Shown in pieces: positions 11,740 through 24,036 of a stretch of DNA of 64,000 nucleotides. The position numbers and the translations under genes were made by a program. How positions within the stretch are numbered: position 1 is the first letter of the stretch; each line of letters begins with the position of its first letter. The stretch lies in NCBI GenBank assembly GCA_023525975.1, contig CM042020.1:10060001-10124000 (forward strand). The letters run 5' to 3'. Source of the stretch: Smallanthus sonchifolius (Eukaryota; Streptophyta; Magnoliopsida; Asterales; Asteraceae). Under the pieces are notes generated by a model. That model was not told the DNA's origin and searched no databases. It was given only the letters and a program-made list of their open reading frames with translations.

Positions 11740-12510
11740 TAGCGTTAGGACCGGAGCCTGTGCCAGCTTTCTCATCAAATCTGCAAAAGCACTATCTTGA
11801 GTTGGACCTCATTCATACTTTACTTCCTTTCGGGTTAACTTTGTCACGAAGCTAGTTTCGAGAAATTCTGAATAAATATCCGATAATTACCCGCTAATCC
11901 CAAGAAACTTCGTATCTCGGTCGGACATCTTTGGGATGTTCCATTCCATCACTGTCTCTATCTTTGTTGGGTCCACCATGATCCCGTACGGGTTAATAAC
12001 ATGACTTAGGAATTGAACTTTCCAAAACCAAAACACGCACTTAGAGAATTTTACATACAACTTCTCTTTCTTCAAGATCTCCGATACTTCTTTGAGGTGA
12101 CAAGCATGATCGCCTTCACACTTCGAGTAGACCAGAATGTCGTCTATAAATACTATCACTCACCTTTCCAACATTGGATGGAAGACTCTATCCATCAATT
12201 CCATAAATGTCGCGTGGGCATTGGTCAATCCGAACGACATTACGAGAAACTCGTAGTGTCCATAACGTGTATGAAAAGTAATCTTCGGTACGTCCTATGT
12301 TCTAACTTTTAGCTGATGGTAACCCAACCTAAGATTGATATTTGAGAACCAACTGGCTCGTTGCAATTGTTCAAATAGGTAGTCTATCCTTGGTAACGGG
12401 TACCGATTCTTCACTGTGCTCTTGTTCAGCTCTCTGTAGTCAATGCACATACACATGCTACCATCTTTCTTCTTAACAAACAGCACCAGAGCACCCCAAG
12501 GTGAAATCAT
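11740..12510 (-). pseudogene. Ty3/gypsy reverse transcriptase and RNase H fragment
   Basis: Minus-strand RT palm: 12510-12295 encodes SPWGALVLFVKKKDGS, CIDYRELNKSTVKNRYPLPR and SNINLRLGYHQLKV. After a frameshifted gap, 12159-11887 encodes the catalytic FIDDILVYSK, then KKEKLYVKFSKCVFWFWKVQFL. Broken RNase H sequence (WGPTQDSAFADL, LAQAPVLTL) follows down to about 11740. The FIDD catalytic pair is intact, but several frameshifts and loss of integrase make it dead. Its N-terminal RT codons lie at 24405 onward, across the CACTA insertion. Confidence 0.88.
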
Positions 12511-12719
12511 TACTAGAAAACTGGGCTTTAGTGACACGCGAACTATAACACACACTGTTTTTATGAAGTGCAAAAGTGTGTTATCGTTTAGGTGTCATAA
12601 TAAAAAAAAATAAAAACACGGAGTGCACCATAAAAATATACGTGTCATCTTGTATTTATCATCTTATAATTTCTAAACCCCGCCACTTTCTCGCGCGTGA
12701 TTGTTTTCACAAATTAATC

Positions 12720-13400
12720 CGAATTAGACCTAGGGCATACAATCGGCGTTTCATATGCTATTTAAACTCTCCCGATCAATCCTCCTCCTCCCTCTTCTTC
12801 CTCTCATAGATCACCACATACGACATCCACCGTCGCCGACACCGCTACCGCAACTAACCATAACATGCAGCAGAAACAACAACAGATCCCTTCGCCGATT
12901 TCTCTGGCGTCTCAACGCCAACTGCCGAGCTATATTGTGACGCCGATTTCCGCTGCTCACCCTATCGGAGAGCCGGTCGTGGTTATGCCTACCTCCTTGC
13001 CTCTGGCATGAAAGCACGATTCACTTACGAGGCACAACGCGGTGGTGATTGAATTAGGGATGGAAGATGGTGCGTTGATGAGGAGCGGGATGGAATCAGC
13101 CAGGTTGTATTTTAGAACTAGGCTCAAATTGGTGGTAATTGGAGTGGCAGTAATGGTAATAATGGATTTTACAAGTATAGGGCAGGAAGGTATGTATTTT
13201 CTCCATTTATATAATGTTTAAAAAAAATCAATACTTTGTGTATAGTCATTAATCCTGCTAATTCACCTTAATATCTGCTGCATCTTTGTTTGTAGCATTT
13301 CAGGAATGAGTATATTTTTATACAAGAGCTCTGTGTTATGAATGTCTGATAATGGTTAAATAACTTGACTAAATGTTTGGAAAAATCTTTGTGTTGATTA
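12720..13400 (+). other. CACTA cargo: gene-like 5' region, unidentified
   Basis: A TATTTAAA box-like string (12759-12766) precedes pyrimidine-rich leader-like sequence (CTCCTCCTCCCTCTTCTTCC) and GC-richer sequence to about 13190, unlike the AT-rich flanks. It may be the promoter and first exon(s) of the same captured gene whose Ulp1 exons lie beyond the LTR insertion. I cannot define an ORF with confidence. Confidence 0.35.
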
Positions 13401-13408
13401 TCATTACC

Positions 13409-16400
13409 TGTAACATTTTTTATTTTTATGTATTTGCTCTAGTGCAATAAACAATGTTTTTTTTATTTCCAATTCTAGTGCAATAATTTGTTTTATTCGT
13501 ACAAGCATTTAATTCCAACTTTTCAATACAAATTCTTTATTTTTACACTTACATACACTTTTAGTTTTAAATCAAAGTTAAGGAAATTCTATATACATAT
13601 CCTACAACTTTATTCCATAGGTATATATGTATAAACATACATGTAGTTACTTTTTAGTCTATAAAATATGTGTCCAACGCATTATTTAGTTATTTATAAA
13701 AGTTTTAAAATTGTCTCTATTAACAAAAAAAAAATCAATTTATATATATAATTACTTACAATTTAAACATCTTTGTTGAACCATCTAAACACTTGAGCCC
13801 TTCAATTTGAACCCCTCACCATTTGGATTAAACCCTTTGAACTCTTAGACCCTCAATTTTGAACCCATCTATCATAATTTGACCCATTAGACTTATTTTG
13901 GTCTATTTTGACTTTTAAGAGTCAAACAGTTTCAAAACCGTGCAATTCAATGGGTATTTTGATCCAACCCGATTGAATTGGACTTGCCTTAATTACTGGA
14001 ACGTCTGTCGAGCAGTTTCCAACCCATATAGCATAACAATTTAACAATCCTAAGCAGCTAAAATCGAAATTCAAATAGAGTTTGACTATCCCGAGTCAAA
14101 CAGAGCCAAATCAAATCTTCAATCACGAATTCGAACGCGTTTAGGATCCGAAAATCACGCCTAATCAATCCTCGGTTGTATACATACATATAACACGACC
14201 CAATTCATCCAAGATCAAACCAATTACGCGTATTTTGATCCCGACAACTGTCACTTCCCTTCTGAAATCGAATCATGAGTTTTAATTGGAATTGGACGGA
14301 TTATTATACCTACACTCCTTCGCAAACACCTCTACGAACTCTCTCAACCCTCAGACTATTCGCATTACACCTCTGCTTCCCGATCAAGTACCAAGAACAA
14401 CGAGCCCTGACCAGTTAGCCGACGGCATCCGATACTCCACCATACCAGGTAACTTTTAGCTCGTTTGATTCGTAATCGAGTCCCTGTCAATAGCCCCTTA
14501 CCAATTCGTGTTAACAAAACATATCGGGATCGATTCGAATTAGGGTTCTTAACCTGTTCATGCGTATTTGATTTATGGCTTGATTTTCTGATTTCGTATT
14601 TAACTAATTAGAATCCATACTTAACCAGCGAAACCGCCCGGTCCGACTGGTTAAGTACCTGCACCATCGGACCCGGCGGCGTGGGGTCGAAACCCACAAA
14701 CCACAAACCACAAACCACAAACCGGTCCATTTTTTTTGCGTGTTCCTCTTTACCAGCCCCGGATCCTGTTTGGTTTACTGTAAAAACCCACACCACCAGG
14801 AATGAATACGCGGCCCAATCCCTTGGCCCAGCGGTTAGTGTGTGTTCCTCCACCACCAGGAATGAATACGCGAACCGGGTGGACTACTTCATTTTTTTAA
14901 AAACCGTTTTAACACCCCTTTTAACACCCCTTTTAACTTATAAAGATTATTTTATAAAACTCCATACCATTTAGAACTATTTTGTGCAAAAATAAACCGA
15001 TATTAAATGAGAACTATTATTCTTATGTTTTAAATGGTTCTAAAACCCCACTTACAATATAAATAATTATATTATTATCAAAAATTTTCTTGTGTTAAAT
15101 AAAGCATTTATATTACTTATTTTATACAAAAATTGGGACAAAATTTTTACAAATTCACTATCAACTTTGTAAAGAATGTTTTTATAAAACAAAACTTACA
15201 AAGTTTGTTTATTAATTTCTATTAGTTACATAAATTAGGGTTTAAACACTACTCAAACAAATAAAACTTTTAAAAATAGATACATATTTATACTATTCTT
15301 TTCTCTAAAAGGATATACTATTTTAAATAAATAAATTATTCAGATTTGTTACCTTTACATATATTTAGAATTTAAATTATATTTAAATAAATATAATTTC
15401 TAATATATATATATATATACTAACATGTATTTTACACTCTCACTTTTAATGACACGTTATTATAGATAAATAAAAAGAATTTACCTATTTAAACTATTTA
15501 TCTATTTTAACCCTAAATCAATTGTTATTTATGCCCCAAATTTTACATTGGATTAAACTTTTATTACAAACATCAACTTACATACATCCGTTACAGGAAA
15601 TGGCATCAACCCTTTGTACAAATCCATACACATCAAACCTTTTGAACCATAGGTCTTGCCTTAGATTTGGTACATATTATTAATCCAAGTTCATACATTT
15701 CACTCTAGGTTAACGTGTGATTTGCGAATCACTCATGCTTCATATTTTCCTGTGTTATCTACACAATTAGCACATGTGAGTTTACATAGCCCCTTTTTAC
15801 ATTATTTATATTTTTGGGGTGGAATATGAGTTTCAATTATACAATGTTACAAAATACATAATACAATTCCACCCTACATTCATGTGTACAAATTTGAGTC
15901 TTATGTTTGAGTACTAGGTGTGTAAACTATTTTGTGTGCAATTTACATGTGCAATCATTAACTATACAAGCCGACGTTTAACAATGATAGATCTATTGAG
16001 TCTGACAAACCCACACAGGCAGGGTGATTGTTACCGACAACACATTTTGGTTTTTGCATGCTAGTTACAAAGGTTTGATTGTATAATTTGGTTTCACAAT
16101 AGTAACTCTCCATATTTGCCTTATTAACCATGAATTTTATGGATTGTATGCACACAACACAATGATACTATTTAGAGTCAAAACCTATGTACCCTCACCA
16201 ACTTTTTAGTTGACATTGTTTTAACCATGTTTCAGGTACGAATGTTTGAGATTGATCAAAAGCATGCTTCATATAAGATGTGGACCTAGTTAAATTTTAA
16301 ATAAAAGAACTTGTTTGTATTTCTATTTCATGTACTTGTTGAACCTTGTTTGGTTTGAATTTTTGGAATTTAAATTTGATGTTTAATCTATTACAACATT

Positions 16401-16471
16401 AGACAACCATGTGCTCATGAACGGTCTCCATGTCCCGCCCCGACGTTTCCGTCGTCGGTTGGCGTGTGACA
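13409..16471 (+). repeat. 5' LTR of the non-autonomous element
   Basis: 3063 bp, TG...CA. It pairs with 20152-22774 over most of its length. The segment about 13700-14430 is absent from the 3' LTR, where the corresponding join is at about 20460-20520. Two tRNA-like modules are inside (listed separately). Confidence 0.92.
14620..14880 (+). repeat. tRNA-like (pol III promoter-like) modules in the 5' LTR
   Basis: Two tRNA-like modules in tandem. The first has CCGACTGGTTAAGTACCTG (A-box-like) and GGGGTCGAAACCC (B-box-like). The second has TTGGCCCAGCGGTTAGTG (A-box-like); its B box appears lost here but is intact in the other LTR (CGGGTTCGAACCGGGT, about 20995-21010). They look like SINE or tRNA-pseudogene sequence fixed in the LTR before the element moved, since both LTRs carry them (20770-21012). 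Confidence 0.6.
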
Positions 16472-16474
16472 GAT

Positions 16475-16487
16475 TGGTATCAGAGCC
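16475..16487 (+). promoter_or_regulatory. Primer-binding site
   Basis: TGGTATCAGAGCC, complementary to the 3' end of initiator methionine tRNA, three bases after the 5' LTR. Confidence 0.9.
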
Positions 16488-17282
16488 TTGGTTATAGGGA
16501 AGTAGGTTATTAGACATCCTTAACCTAGACTATAACCTTAGGACACCTATCCTATGCCATGCTATATGTTATAGGATACTTGTCACATTGTTAAATGCTA
16601 CATGTTTAAAACTTTGTGTGATTATTTTGCATCTTATTCTAAGTATTACATCGTATGATACAATACATGATCATCTATGTACTACACTACTTGATAACCC
16701 ACACGCTTATAAACATTGCTATCTACGTGCTACCTATTTGATCCTAATTAGTATTATCCTAAGTCTTGCTCACACATATTCATACCTAAGTCTTAATACA
16801 CCCTCATTTATACACACTATGACACCATCCTAATTTGTGAACAAAACTCAAACCTTTGGGCCTAATGCCCATTAATAACAAACTAAGGAGCCCACTTACT
16901 CTCCAAAAAGAGGAAGCCTGCCGGAGTAAACAAACCTCACCTTTGGGCCTCAAAGCCCAGTCCATAATGATTCTCATCATGACCATGAGCCCAAACGATA
17001 GTGTTATTAGTACATAATGGCTGGAAGAGTGTGTGTAGACCAATGAGAAATTTTGGCTAAGGAAGGACCGGGTACTTAAGTGTGTCACTTGTGACCCACC
17101 CATCTTTCCTGTGAATTCTCTTAATGGGTACACTACTTATAGGTCAAGTGTTACTCCTAAAACACTATTGTGAAGACTCGGTGTCGTGACTAGTCAAAAC
17201 TCTGAATTCATGAAAACTCTTATATTTAACACTTAGTATTTTTTTATATACCGCTTACAATCTTTCCCTTTTTCCTACTAGG

Positions 17283-17885
17283 CATTGACTCATACTCCCC
17301 TCCCTCCCCAGTACACTATCCCGGGACAGAGTCTGAACAGGAAGAAAACAATGGATCACCATACTATCGATCACCAACACCCCCAACTGTTAGAGCAAGG
17401 TTTGACATAAGAGCAGACTGGATTAGGAATACTAGCCCAAGACTTCAAACATCTGGATCACCTGCATCAAGAAACCCGTATCAGGCACCCCATCTACACA
17501 ACCAGTTACCACCCCCTATGAGAGACCCCTACCTAGCACCCAACCCATATCACCCTGGCCAAGGGCAAGGCAAACCATGGCACCCACCAGTGCTATGGGA
17601 GTCCCATTTAATGCCATCCACCAATACGTGAGAACCTCTGAGTTTGTGAGACAAGGGATGGAGCACGGGATAATACACGACCTGCTAGGTCAGAGAATTG
17701 ACAGCCTGGTGGATCAAGTGTGGTGCTAAGAGGAGAAAATTGCAAGCCTGGAAGAAGACAGAGAGATACTTGATGCGCGCACAGAAGCAGCTAGAGCTGA
17801 GGCCCGGTTTGCTGTCTGAGTGACCATAGCGATGTTCGTATTGGTGCTCATCCGTTTCCTCGTTGAGAGCTATCTGAGACGCTAG
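17283..17885 (+). pseudogene. Extra non-gag/pol ORF with coiled coil and C-terminal membrane segment
   Basis: The only coding-like sequence between the LTRs. After a splice-acceptor-like CTACTAG the first frame reads a Pro/Tyr-rich region (GIDSYSPPSPPVHYPGTESE, later RARFDIRADWIRNTSPRLQ and NPYHPGQGQGKPWHPP) to a stop at about 17631. A frameshift near 17590 continues it as VPFNAIHQYVRTSEFVRQGM and IIHDLLGQRIDSLVDQVW, a stop (TAA 17728), then EEKIASLEEDREILDARTEA, another stop, and VTIAMFVLVLIRFLVESYL ending at TAG (17883-17885). This predicts a coiled coil followed by a single membrane helix. No retrotransposon domain is recognised. It occupies the same place, downstream of the primer site, as the extra ORF at 38834-39607, with no clear sequence similarity by eye. 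Confidence 0.55.
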
Positions 17886-18719
17886 CTGGATTATTCTACT
17901 TTTTGTCTTTAAATTCCCGTTTAAAACCGCTACCTTATGTTTGGATTAAGCTTTTGACATTTTATCATTTAATGCTAAGTTTTATTTTACAACTTTAATG
18001 CCGTTACTCGTTGATTCAATATTACCGTCATATTCTCATCAAGATCACCCAAACATCATTTCCTCATTCGTTACAAATTAGTGCGCGTACCCACGTCTCC
18101 CTTGCAAACTAATCATTCTATTTATTTAAACAACATCGTTATTTTACTCAAGCAAAGCATCTATCAAGCCCTGGATTTATAAATATTACTTGGAATATAA
18201 ATTTTCAACAAACCTTTTTACCTTGTAAGAAAATTTAATGCGACTCGTTTTATAAAACATTCTATAAGTAAATTATGATTTTGGTTTTGTTAAATAAAAC
18301 CTTGTCTTAATTATTAAATAATTTAGCCATTATTTTTTTCTGAGACATTCTCTTATTGATGATTTAAAATTAAGTAAAAGATTTTTTTTATTATTTCAAT
18401 CATTTATCTGGTTATTCAACTTACTATGTCCACTTATTTATTAAATTACAATCAAGGATAAATTGCAATTTCTTGTTTATTCACAAACAAAAAGGAGCAC
18501 AAATCGTTTACTCGTAAGCACAATACTCTCTTTACTCACAAACACTTTTCATTACTTTACACATTCAGAAACATATGAGCGTACTGGACACTTCAAGGAA
18601 ATGAATCATTTCGCGTAGGTACTAACCCTCCTCATAAACCTCAACAAGATTTAAAACCCAACTACTCACGTTATGCATGAACGCCAAACAACACGCTTGT
18701 CTGCAACACTCGACTGCGA

Positions 18720-19260
18720 GAAAAATTAAATAGTTTACGTTACCCATGGGATTCAATAACTTACATATGAACATCCACAAGATACATGAAACTTAGTTGT
18801 TTACAATATGCATGATACTAGGTTAATCACATGATACATGAAACCTGTTTGTTTGATACATGATACTAGATTGAGCACATTATACACAATCACATAATAC
18901 ATGAAACTTAGTTGTTTGCAAAATACTTGATACTAAATTGTTCACACTATACAATATACATGATACCACATTCGTTACATTATACATGAAGCTTGTTTGT
19001 TTACGAAATACATAAATACGAAATTGTTCACCTTATACATAAAACTCATTTGTGTACTATATACATGGTACTAAACTATTCACCGTATACGTAAAACTTA
19101 TTTACTTACGATGTGCATAACACTAGGTCATACATGAAACCTATTTGCTTACAATGTGCATAACACTAGATCATACATGAAAATTGAGTGTTTACATTAT
19201 GCACGAAACTAAAATTGTTTACAATTGTTGCATTTGATTGATCACATTATACACAAGGCA
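18720..19260 (+). repeat. Degenerate tandem repeat in retrotransposon interior
   Basis: About ten loosely conserved units of 50-60 bp built on ATACATGAAACTTAGTTGTTTAC..ATGATACTA. Unit length and sequence drift too much for a strict array. No coding potential. Confidence 0.7.
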
Positions 19261-20151
19261 TGATCATTCACTATTACCCATGAATGTTGGAAGCTGCCAA
19301 ACTTTAAAACCACTCGGGATTGATGTATCCTTGTACAAACACGAGGGAACTATGGAACATAAGCTATGTCACCTTATTACTCTTTAGTTGCTATTTGACC
19401 ATACTAGGGACACAGTTATTAGCAGCTCACACGTGAAAACAATAGACATGACCTAAGTGATTTTGTGCCCCCTCTTGACCCGCACACAACGGAAGGACCT
19501 ATACGGACCATGCAATGATTCGAGTAATTACGGGTGAACACGTAATTATAAAAATCAGCGCATGGAAAACATAGTAAATTTTGTTGTGTGTTATGACATA
19601 AAACCTATCGTGATATATAATAACAGAACTAATACGATATGATAAGGGCATGGTGGATACGCCGCTGGTACTTCCTATATATAAGTGTTCTTGTCATATT
19701 GTCGTTAGTAACGTCATTCGTATCACGTGAAGTTTTATGTTATTGTGACCCTAACCAATGTTTGTGAAATCTCTTGACCAGTAACGTATCTTGAACACAT
19801 TAGACTACATCCTAAAAAAGTTTTGATCATCAATTTTCCCATCATTCTCATTTCGAGGGATACATTTCATCTTTGGAGTCCAAAATATTCTTCGACAAGT
19901 TTTCCTCCTTAATTCTTTTAAACTAAATTCACTATCATCATTCGTGCTCAACTTTGAGAAACATACCCAAATCTTGTTATCGATCGTACTCCTCAACCCG
20001 ATGTCCAAAGTTCATTGAGAATCCAAACGTGGCCCCGAGATTACTTAGGAACGTGAGGACCAAATGAAGCTCAAGTATCCACACTTCTTTGCTGATTCAG
20101 TAGCCTCAGCTAGCTAAATTTCGGCACGAAATTTTCTCAACAGGGGGATAC

Positions 20152-21510
20152 TGTAACTTTTTGATTTTCATGTATTTGCTCTAGTGCAATAAACATTGTT
20201 TTTTTTATTTCCAATCCTAGTGCAATAATTTGTTTTTTTCGTACAAGCATTTAATTCCAAGGTTTCAATACAAATTATTTATTTTTACACTTACATACAC
20301 TTTTAGTTTTAAATCAAAGTTAAGGAATTTCTATATACATATATATGCATATCCTACAACTTTATTCCATAGGTATATATGTATAAACATACATGTAGTT
20401 ACTTTTTCTTCTATAAAATATATGTGTCCAACATATTATTTAGTTATTTATAAAAGTTTTAAAGTTTTAGCTCGTTTGATTCGTAATAGAGTCCCTGTAG
20501 CTCGTTTTACTTGTCCTCTGCTTCCCGATCAAGTACCAAGAACAACGAGCCCTGACCAGTTAGCCGTCGGCATCCGATACTCCACCATACTAGGTAACTT
20601 TTAGCTCGTTTGATTCGTAATCGAGTCCCTGTCAATAGCCCCTTACCAATTCGTGTTAACGAAACATATCGGGATCGATTCGAATTAGGGTTCTTAACCT
20701 GTTCATGGGTATTTGATTTAGGGCTTGATTTCTGATTTCGTATTTAACTAATTAGGATCCATACTTAACCAGCGAAACCGCCTGATCTGACTGGTTAAGT
20801 ACCTGCACCATCGGACCCGCGCGGAGTGGGTTCGAAACCCACAAACCACTAACCTGTCCATTTTTTTTGCATGTTCCTCTTTACCAGACCCGGATCCTGT
20901 TTGGTTACTGTTAAAACCCACACCACCAGGAATGAATACGCGACCCAGTCCCTTGGCCCAGCGGTTAGTGTGTGTTCCCCCCTCAGCAGCCACTCGGGTT
21001 CGAACCGGGTAGACTGCTTCATTTTAAAAAAAAACACCCCTTTTAACTTATATAGATTATTTTATAAAACCCCATACCATTTAGAACTATTTTCTGCAAA
21101 AATAAATCGATATTAAATGAGAACTATTATTCTTATGTTTTAAATGGTTCTAAAACCCCACTTATAATATAAATAATTATATTATTATCAAAATTTTTCT
21201 TGTGTTAAATAAAGCATTTATATTACTTAATTTATAAAGAAATTGAGACAAGATTTTTACAAGTTCACTATCAACTTTGTAAAGAATGTTTTTATAAAAC
21301 AAAACTTACAATGTTTATTTATTAATTTCTATTAGTTACATAAATTAGGGTTTAAACACTACTCAAACAAATAAAACTTTTATAAATAGATACATATTTA
21401 TACTATTCTTTTCCTTAAAAGGATATACTATTTTAAATAAATAAATTATTCAGATTTGTTACCTTTATATATATTTAGAATTTAAATTATATTTAAATAA
21501 ATATAATAGG

Positions 21511-21556
<46 letters not shown>

Positions 21557-21668
21557 CCTATTATATGCGTAAATCATACTCATCAGGATACTGCACTAAT
21601 TGAAAAACAAGTTTGGACTTACAGTGGAAAGAATATGAAAAATAATGAAAGGATACCGCAGAAGAAGC

Positions 21669-21728
<60 letters not shown>

Positions 21729-22774
21729 TAACATGTATTTTACACTCACTTTTAATGACACGTTCTTATAGATAAATAAAAAGAATTTACATGTTTAAAA
21801 TATTTATCTATTTTAACCCTAAATCAATTGTTATTTATGCCCCAAATTTTACATTGGATTAAACTTTTATTACAAACATCAATTTACATACATTCGTTAC
21901 ATGAAATGGCATCAACCCTTTGTATAAATTCACACACATCAAATCCTTTGAACCATAAGTCTTGCCTTAGATTTGGTACATATTATTAATCAAAGCTCAT
22001 ACATTTCACTCTATGTTAACATGTGATTTGCGAATCACTCGTGCTTCATATTTGCCCGTGTTATCTACACAATTAGCATAGGTGAGTTTACATAGCCCTT
22101 TTTTACATTATTAACATTTTTGGGGTGGAACATGAGTTTCAATTATACAATGTTGCAAAATACACAATACAATTCCACCCTACATTCATGTGTACAAATT
22201 TGAGCCTTATGTTTGAGTACTAGGTGTGTAAACTATTTTGTGTGCAATTTACATGTGCAATCATTAACTATACAAGCCGACGGTTAACAATGATAGATCT
22301 ATTGAGTCTGACAAACCCACACAGGTATGGTGATTGTTACCGACAACACATTTTGGTTTTTGCATGCTAGTTACAAAGGTTTGATTGTATAATTTGGTTT
22401 CACAATAGTAACTCTCCATATTTGCCTTATTAACCATGAATTTTATGGATTGTACGCACACAACACAATGATACTATTTAGAGTCAAAACCTATGTACCC
22501 TCACCAACTTTTTAGTTGACATTGTTTTAACCATGTTTCAGGTACGAATGTTTGAGATTGATCAAAAACATGCTTCATATAAGATGTGGACCTAGTTAAA
22601 TTTTAAATAAAAGAACTTGTTTGTATTTCTATTTCATGTATGTTGAACCTTGTTTGGTTTGAATTTTTGGAATTTAAATATGATGTTTTATCTATTACAA
22701 CATTAGACAACCATGTGCTCATGAACGGTCTCCATGTCCCGCCCCGCGTTTCCGTCGTCGGTTGGTGTGTGACA
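20152..22774 (+). repeat. 3' LTR of the non-autonomous element
   Basis: 2623 bp. Relative to the 5' LTR it lacks about 0.7 kb and gains an expanded AT tract pair (21515-21554 and 21672-21726) separated by about 115 bp of sequence not present at the matching place (about 15395-15420) in the 5' LTR. The edges AATAGGTTATATA and TATATAACCTATT of the first AT tract form an inverted pair. Confidence 0.9.
20765..21030 (+). repeat. tRNA-like modules in the 3' LTR
   Basis: Counterpart of the 14620-14880 modules. Here both modules keep A- and B-box-like strings, including TGGGTTCGAAACCC (about 20828) and GGGTTCGAACCGGG (about 20996), followed by an A run. Confidence 0.6.
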
Positions 22775-22998
22775 TTACTTGCCGCATTTTAGTAAGATTT
22801 TGTTATCCCATTTTAGTATGATTTTATAGTCTAAGTAGATTAGATGTTTGGCATCTTTATTTAGTATGCCTCCATAATCATAATGTTATATTGCGGTTGA
22901 TGTTGCCTCAAATATAGTCGCCAAAGGAGATCAAATCAAGAATAGGTCATAAAGAGATCTTGGAATTTGTTTTGTGAGCCAAACTGTATCCTCGCCAC

Positions 22999-24036
22999 GT
23001 GAACGTAAACCAAAATCCAAAAAATATTGATGATTCAAGTAGAAGTGTTGAAGATCGGTTGTCTAAAAGAAAGGACAATGACATCATCTTGATTCCCTAC
23101 AATCCCGAGTTTTTTTTTATCAAAACCATCCCAATCAACATCCAAGTTTTATTAGCCTTAACTGATTATCAAATTCCACCACCTTAGTAACTAAGTTGTT
23201 TAACTTAATTTGGTTTTTAGTTTTTGTAGAAAACATTGGGTGTTAACCATACTACGCATGAAAACACCTACTTGCTATTATCTTGATTCCCTTAGGGCTA
23301 GCACTGTCAATTCACATTTGAGGCAAACTATTGATGCGTAAGTAATACAAATTATCGAAACTTTATATTATATTCTTTGATATATTTCTTAATTTTTTTG
23401 TAGGGAAATCGTCTTGTACTCTGCATAAAGTGGATCCAAGAAGAAGGTTAAACTCAACTGGGTCAACGCTAGGGTGATCACTTAATTCCTTATTGAAATT
23501 GTAGCTTTAACTTCGTTATCTGGATCAATGTTATGATGATCATTTACTATGTAATTGTGTAGAGTCCATGTCAGCCGGGAAGTACTGAATGTGACTATTA
23601 TATGTTAAAGTGAATGAAAGATATAGTTGATGTAGGAGTTGAAACACTGGTCAATGACAATGTAAGTATAACATGCTTGTGTCTTCATTTCTTTTGCAAG
23701 TTTTCCATTTTGTTTGATGTTGTGTTCTAGGGCCTAATATTATGTAGTTTTGGGATGTTATTCCTGATTAACAATGTAAGTATAGCATCCTTGTGTCTTC
23801 ACCACTTATGCCCTATCGAAAAACTTAGATGAAACAACAAACTCATCAAACAAATTAAGGATGGTGTTCCTGATTAACTTGTTTAAGGGTGCTTGGGATT
23901 TGACTTTATGTTCCTCATTAACTTGTTTACAAATTTTGTCTCAGGTTGGGGGAATGAAAGATAAATACACAGATATTGATATTGATGGAATTCGTGAAAA
24001 ATGGTCAAATTTTGTGGCAACCTTCATTTTCTGGTG
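22999..24036 (+). pseudogene. Ulp1-like (C48 family) cysteine protease, captured by CACTA
   Basis: Fragment of a SUMO-protease-like Ulp1 domain. Exon one ends in KRKDNDIILIPYNPE (to about 23107). Splicing to about 23230 joins it to KHWVLTILRMKTPTCYYLDSL, giving catalytic His (23234-23236) and Asp (23285-23287). A small exon at about 23404-23472 follows, then SPCQPGSTECDYYMLK with the Gln (23572-23574) and catalytic Cys (23590-23592). The C-terminal KYTDIDIDGIREKWSNFV is at about 23955-24020. So H, D, Q and C are all present in order. Defects are a TGA after YYMLK (23611) and a TAA in the small exon unless splicing removes it. The usual HxGxD and CG contexts are modified (ECD). Ulp1 domains are known cargo of plant CACTA and Mutator elements; any activity here is unlikely. 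Confidence 0.78.

Larger units (their letters stand above)
13409..22774 (+). mobile_element. Large non-autonomous LTR retrotransposon inside the CACTA element
   Basis: Two LTRs (13409-16471 and 20152-22774), both starting TGTAAC and ending GTGTGACA. Primer-binding site TGGTATCAGAGCC (16475-16487, initiator-Met-tRNA type) and polypurine tract CAGGGGGATAC before 20152. Target duplication TTACC / TTACT (4 of 5). The 3.7-kb interior has no gag, protease, RT, RNase H or integrase, only one broken extra ORF, so it must have been mobilised in trans, probably by a related chromovirus. LTR ends and the AAATTTCGGCACGAAATTTT box before the polypurine tract resemble Tekay-type elements. Confidence 0.9.

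Noticed and set aside
14608..14974. Possible functional tRNA genes in the LTR
   Set aside because: A/B-box-like strings but no convincing cloverleaf or clean anticodon arm; duplicated in both LTRs as part of the element.
16588..17133. Open frames in the leader of the non-autonomous LTR element
   Set aside because: No domain similarity; overlapping frames on opposite strands in leader sequence.
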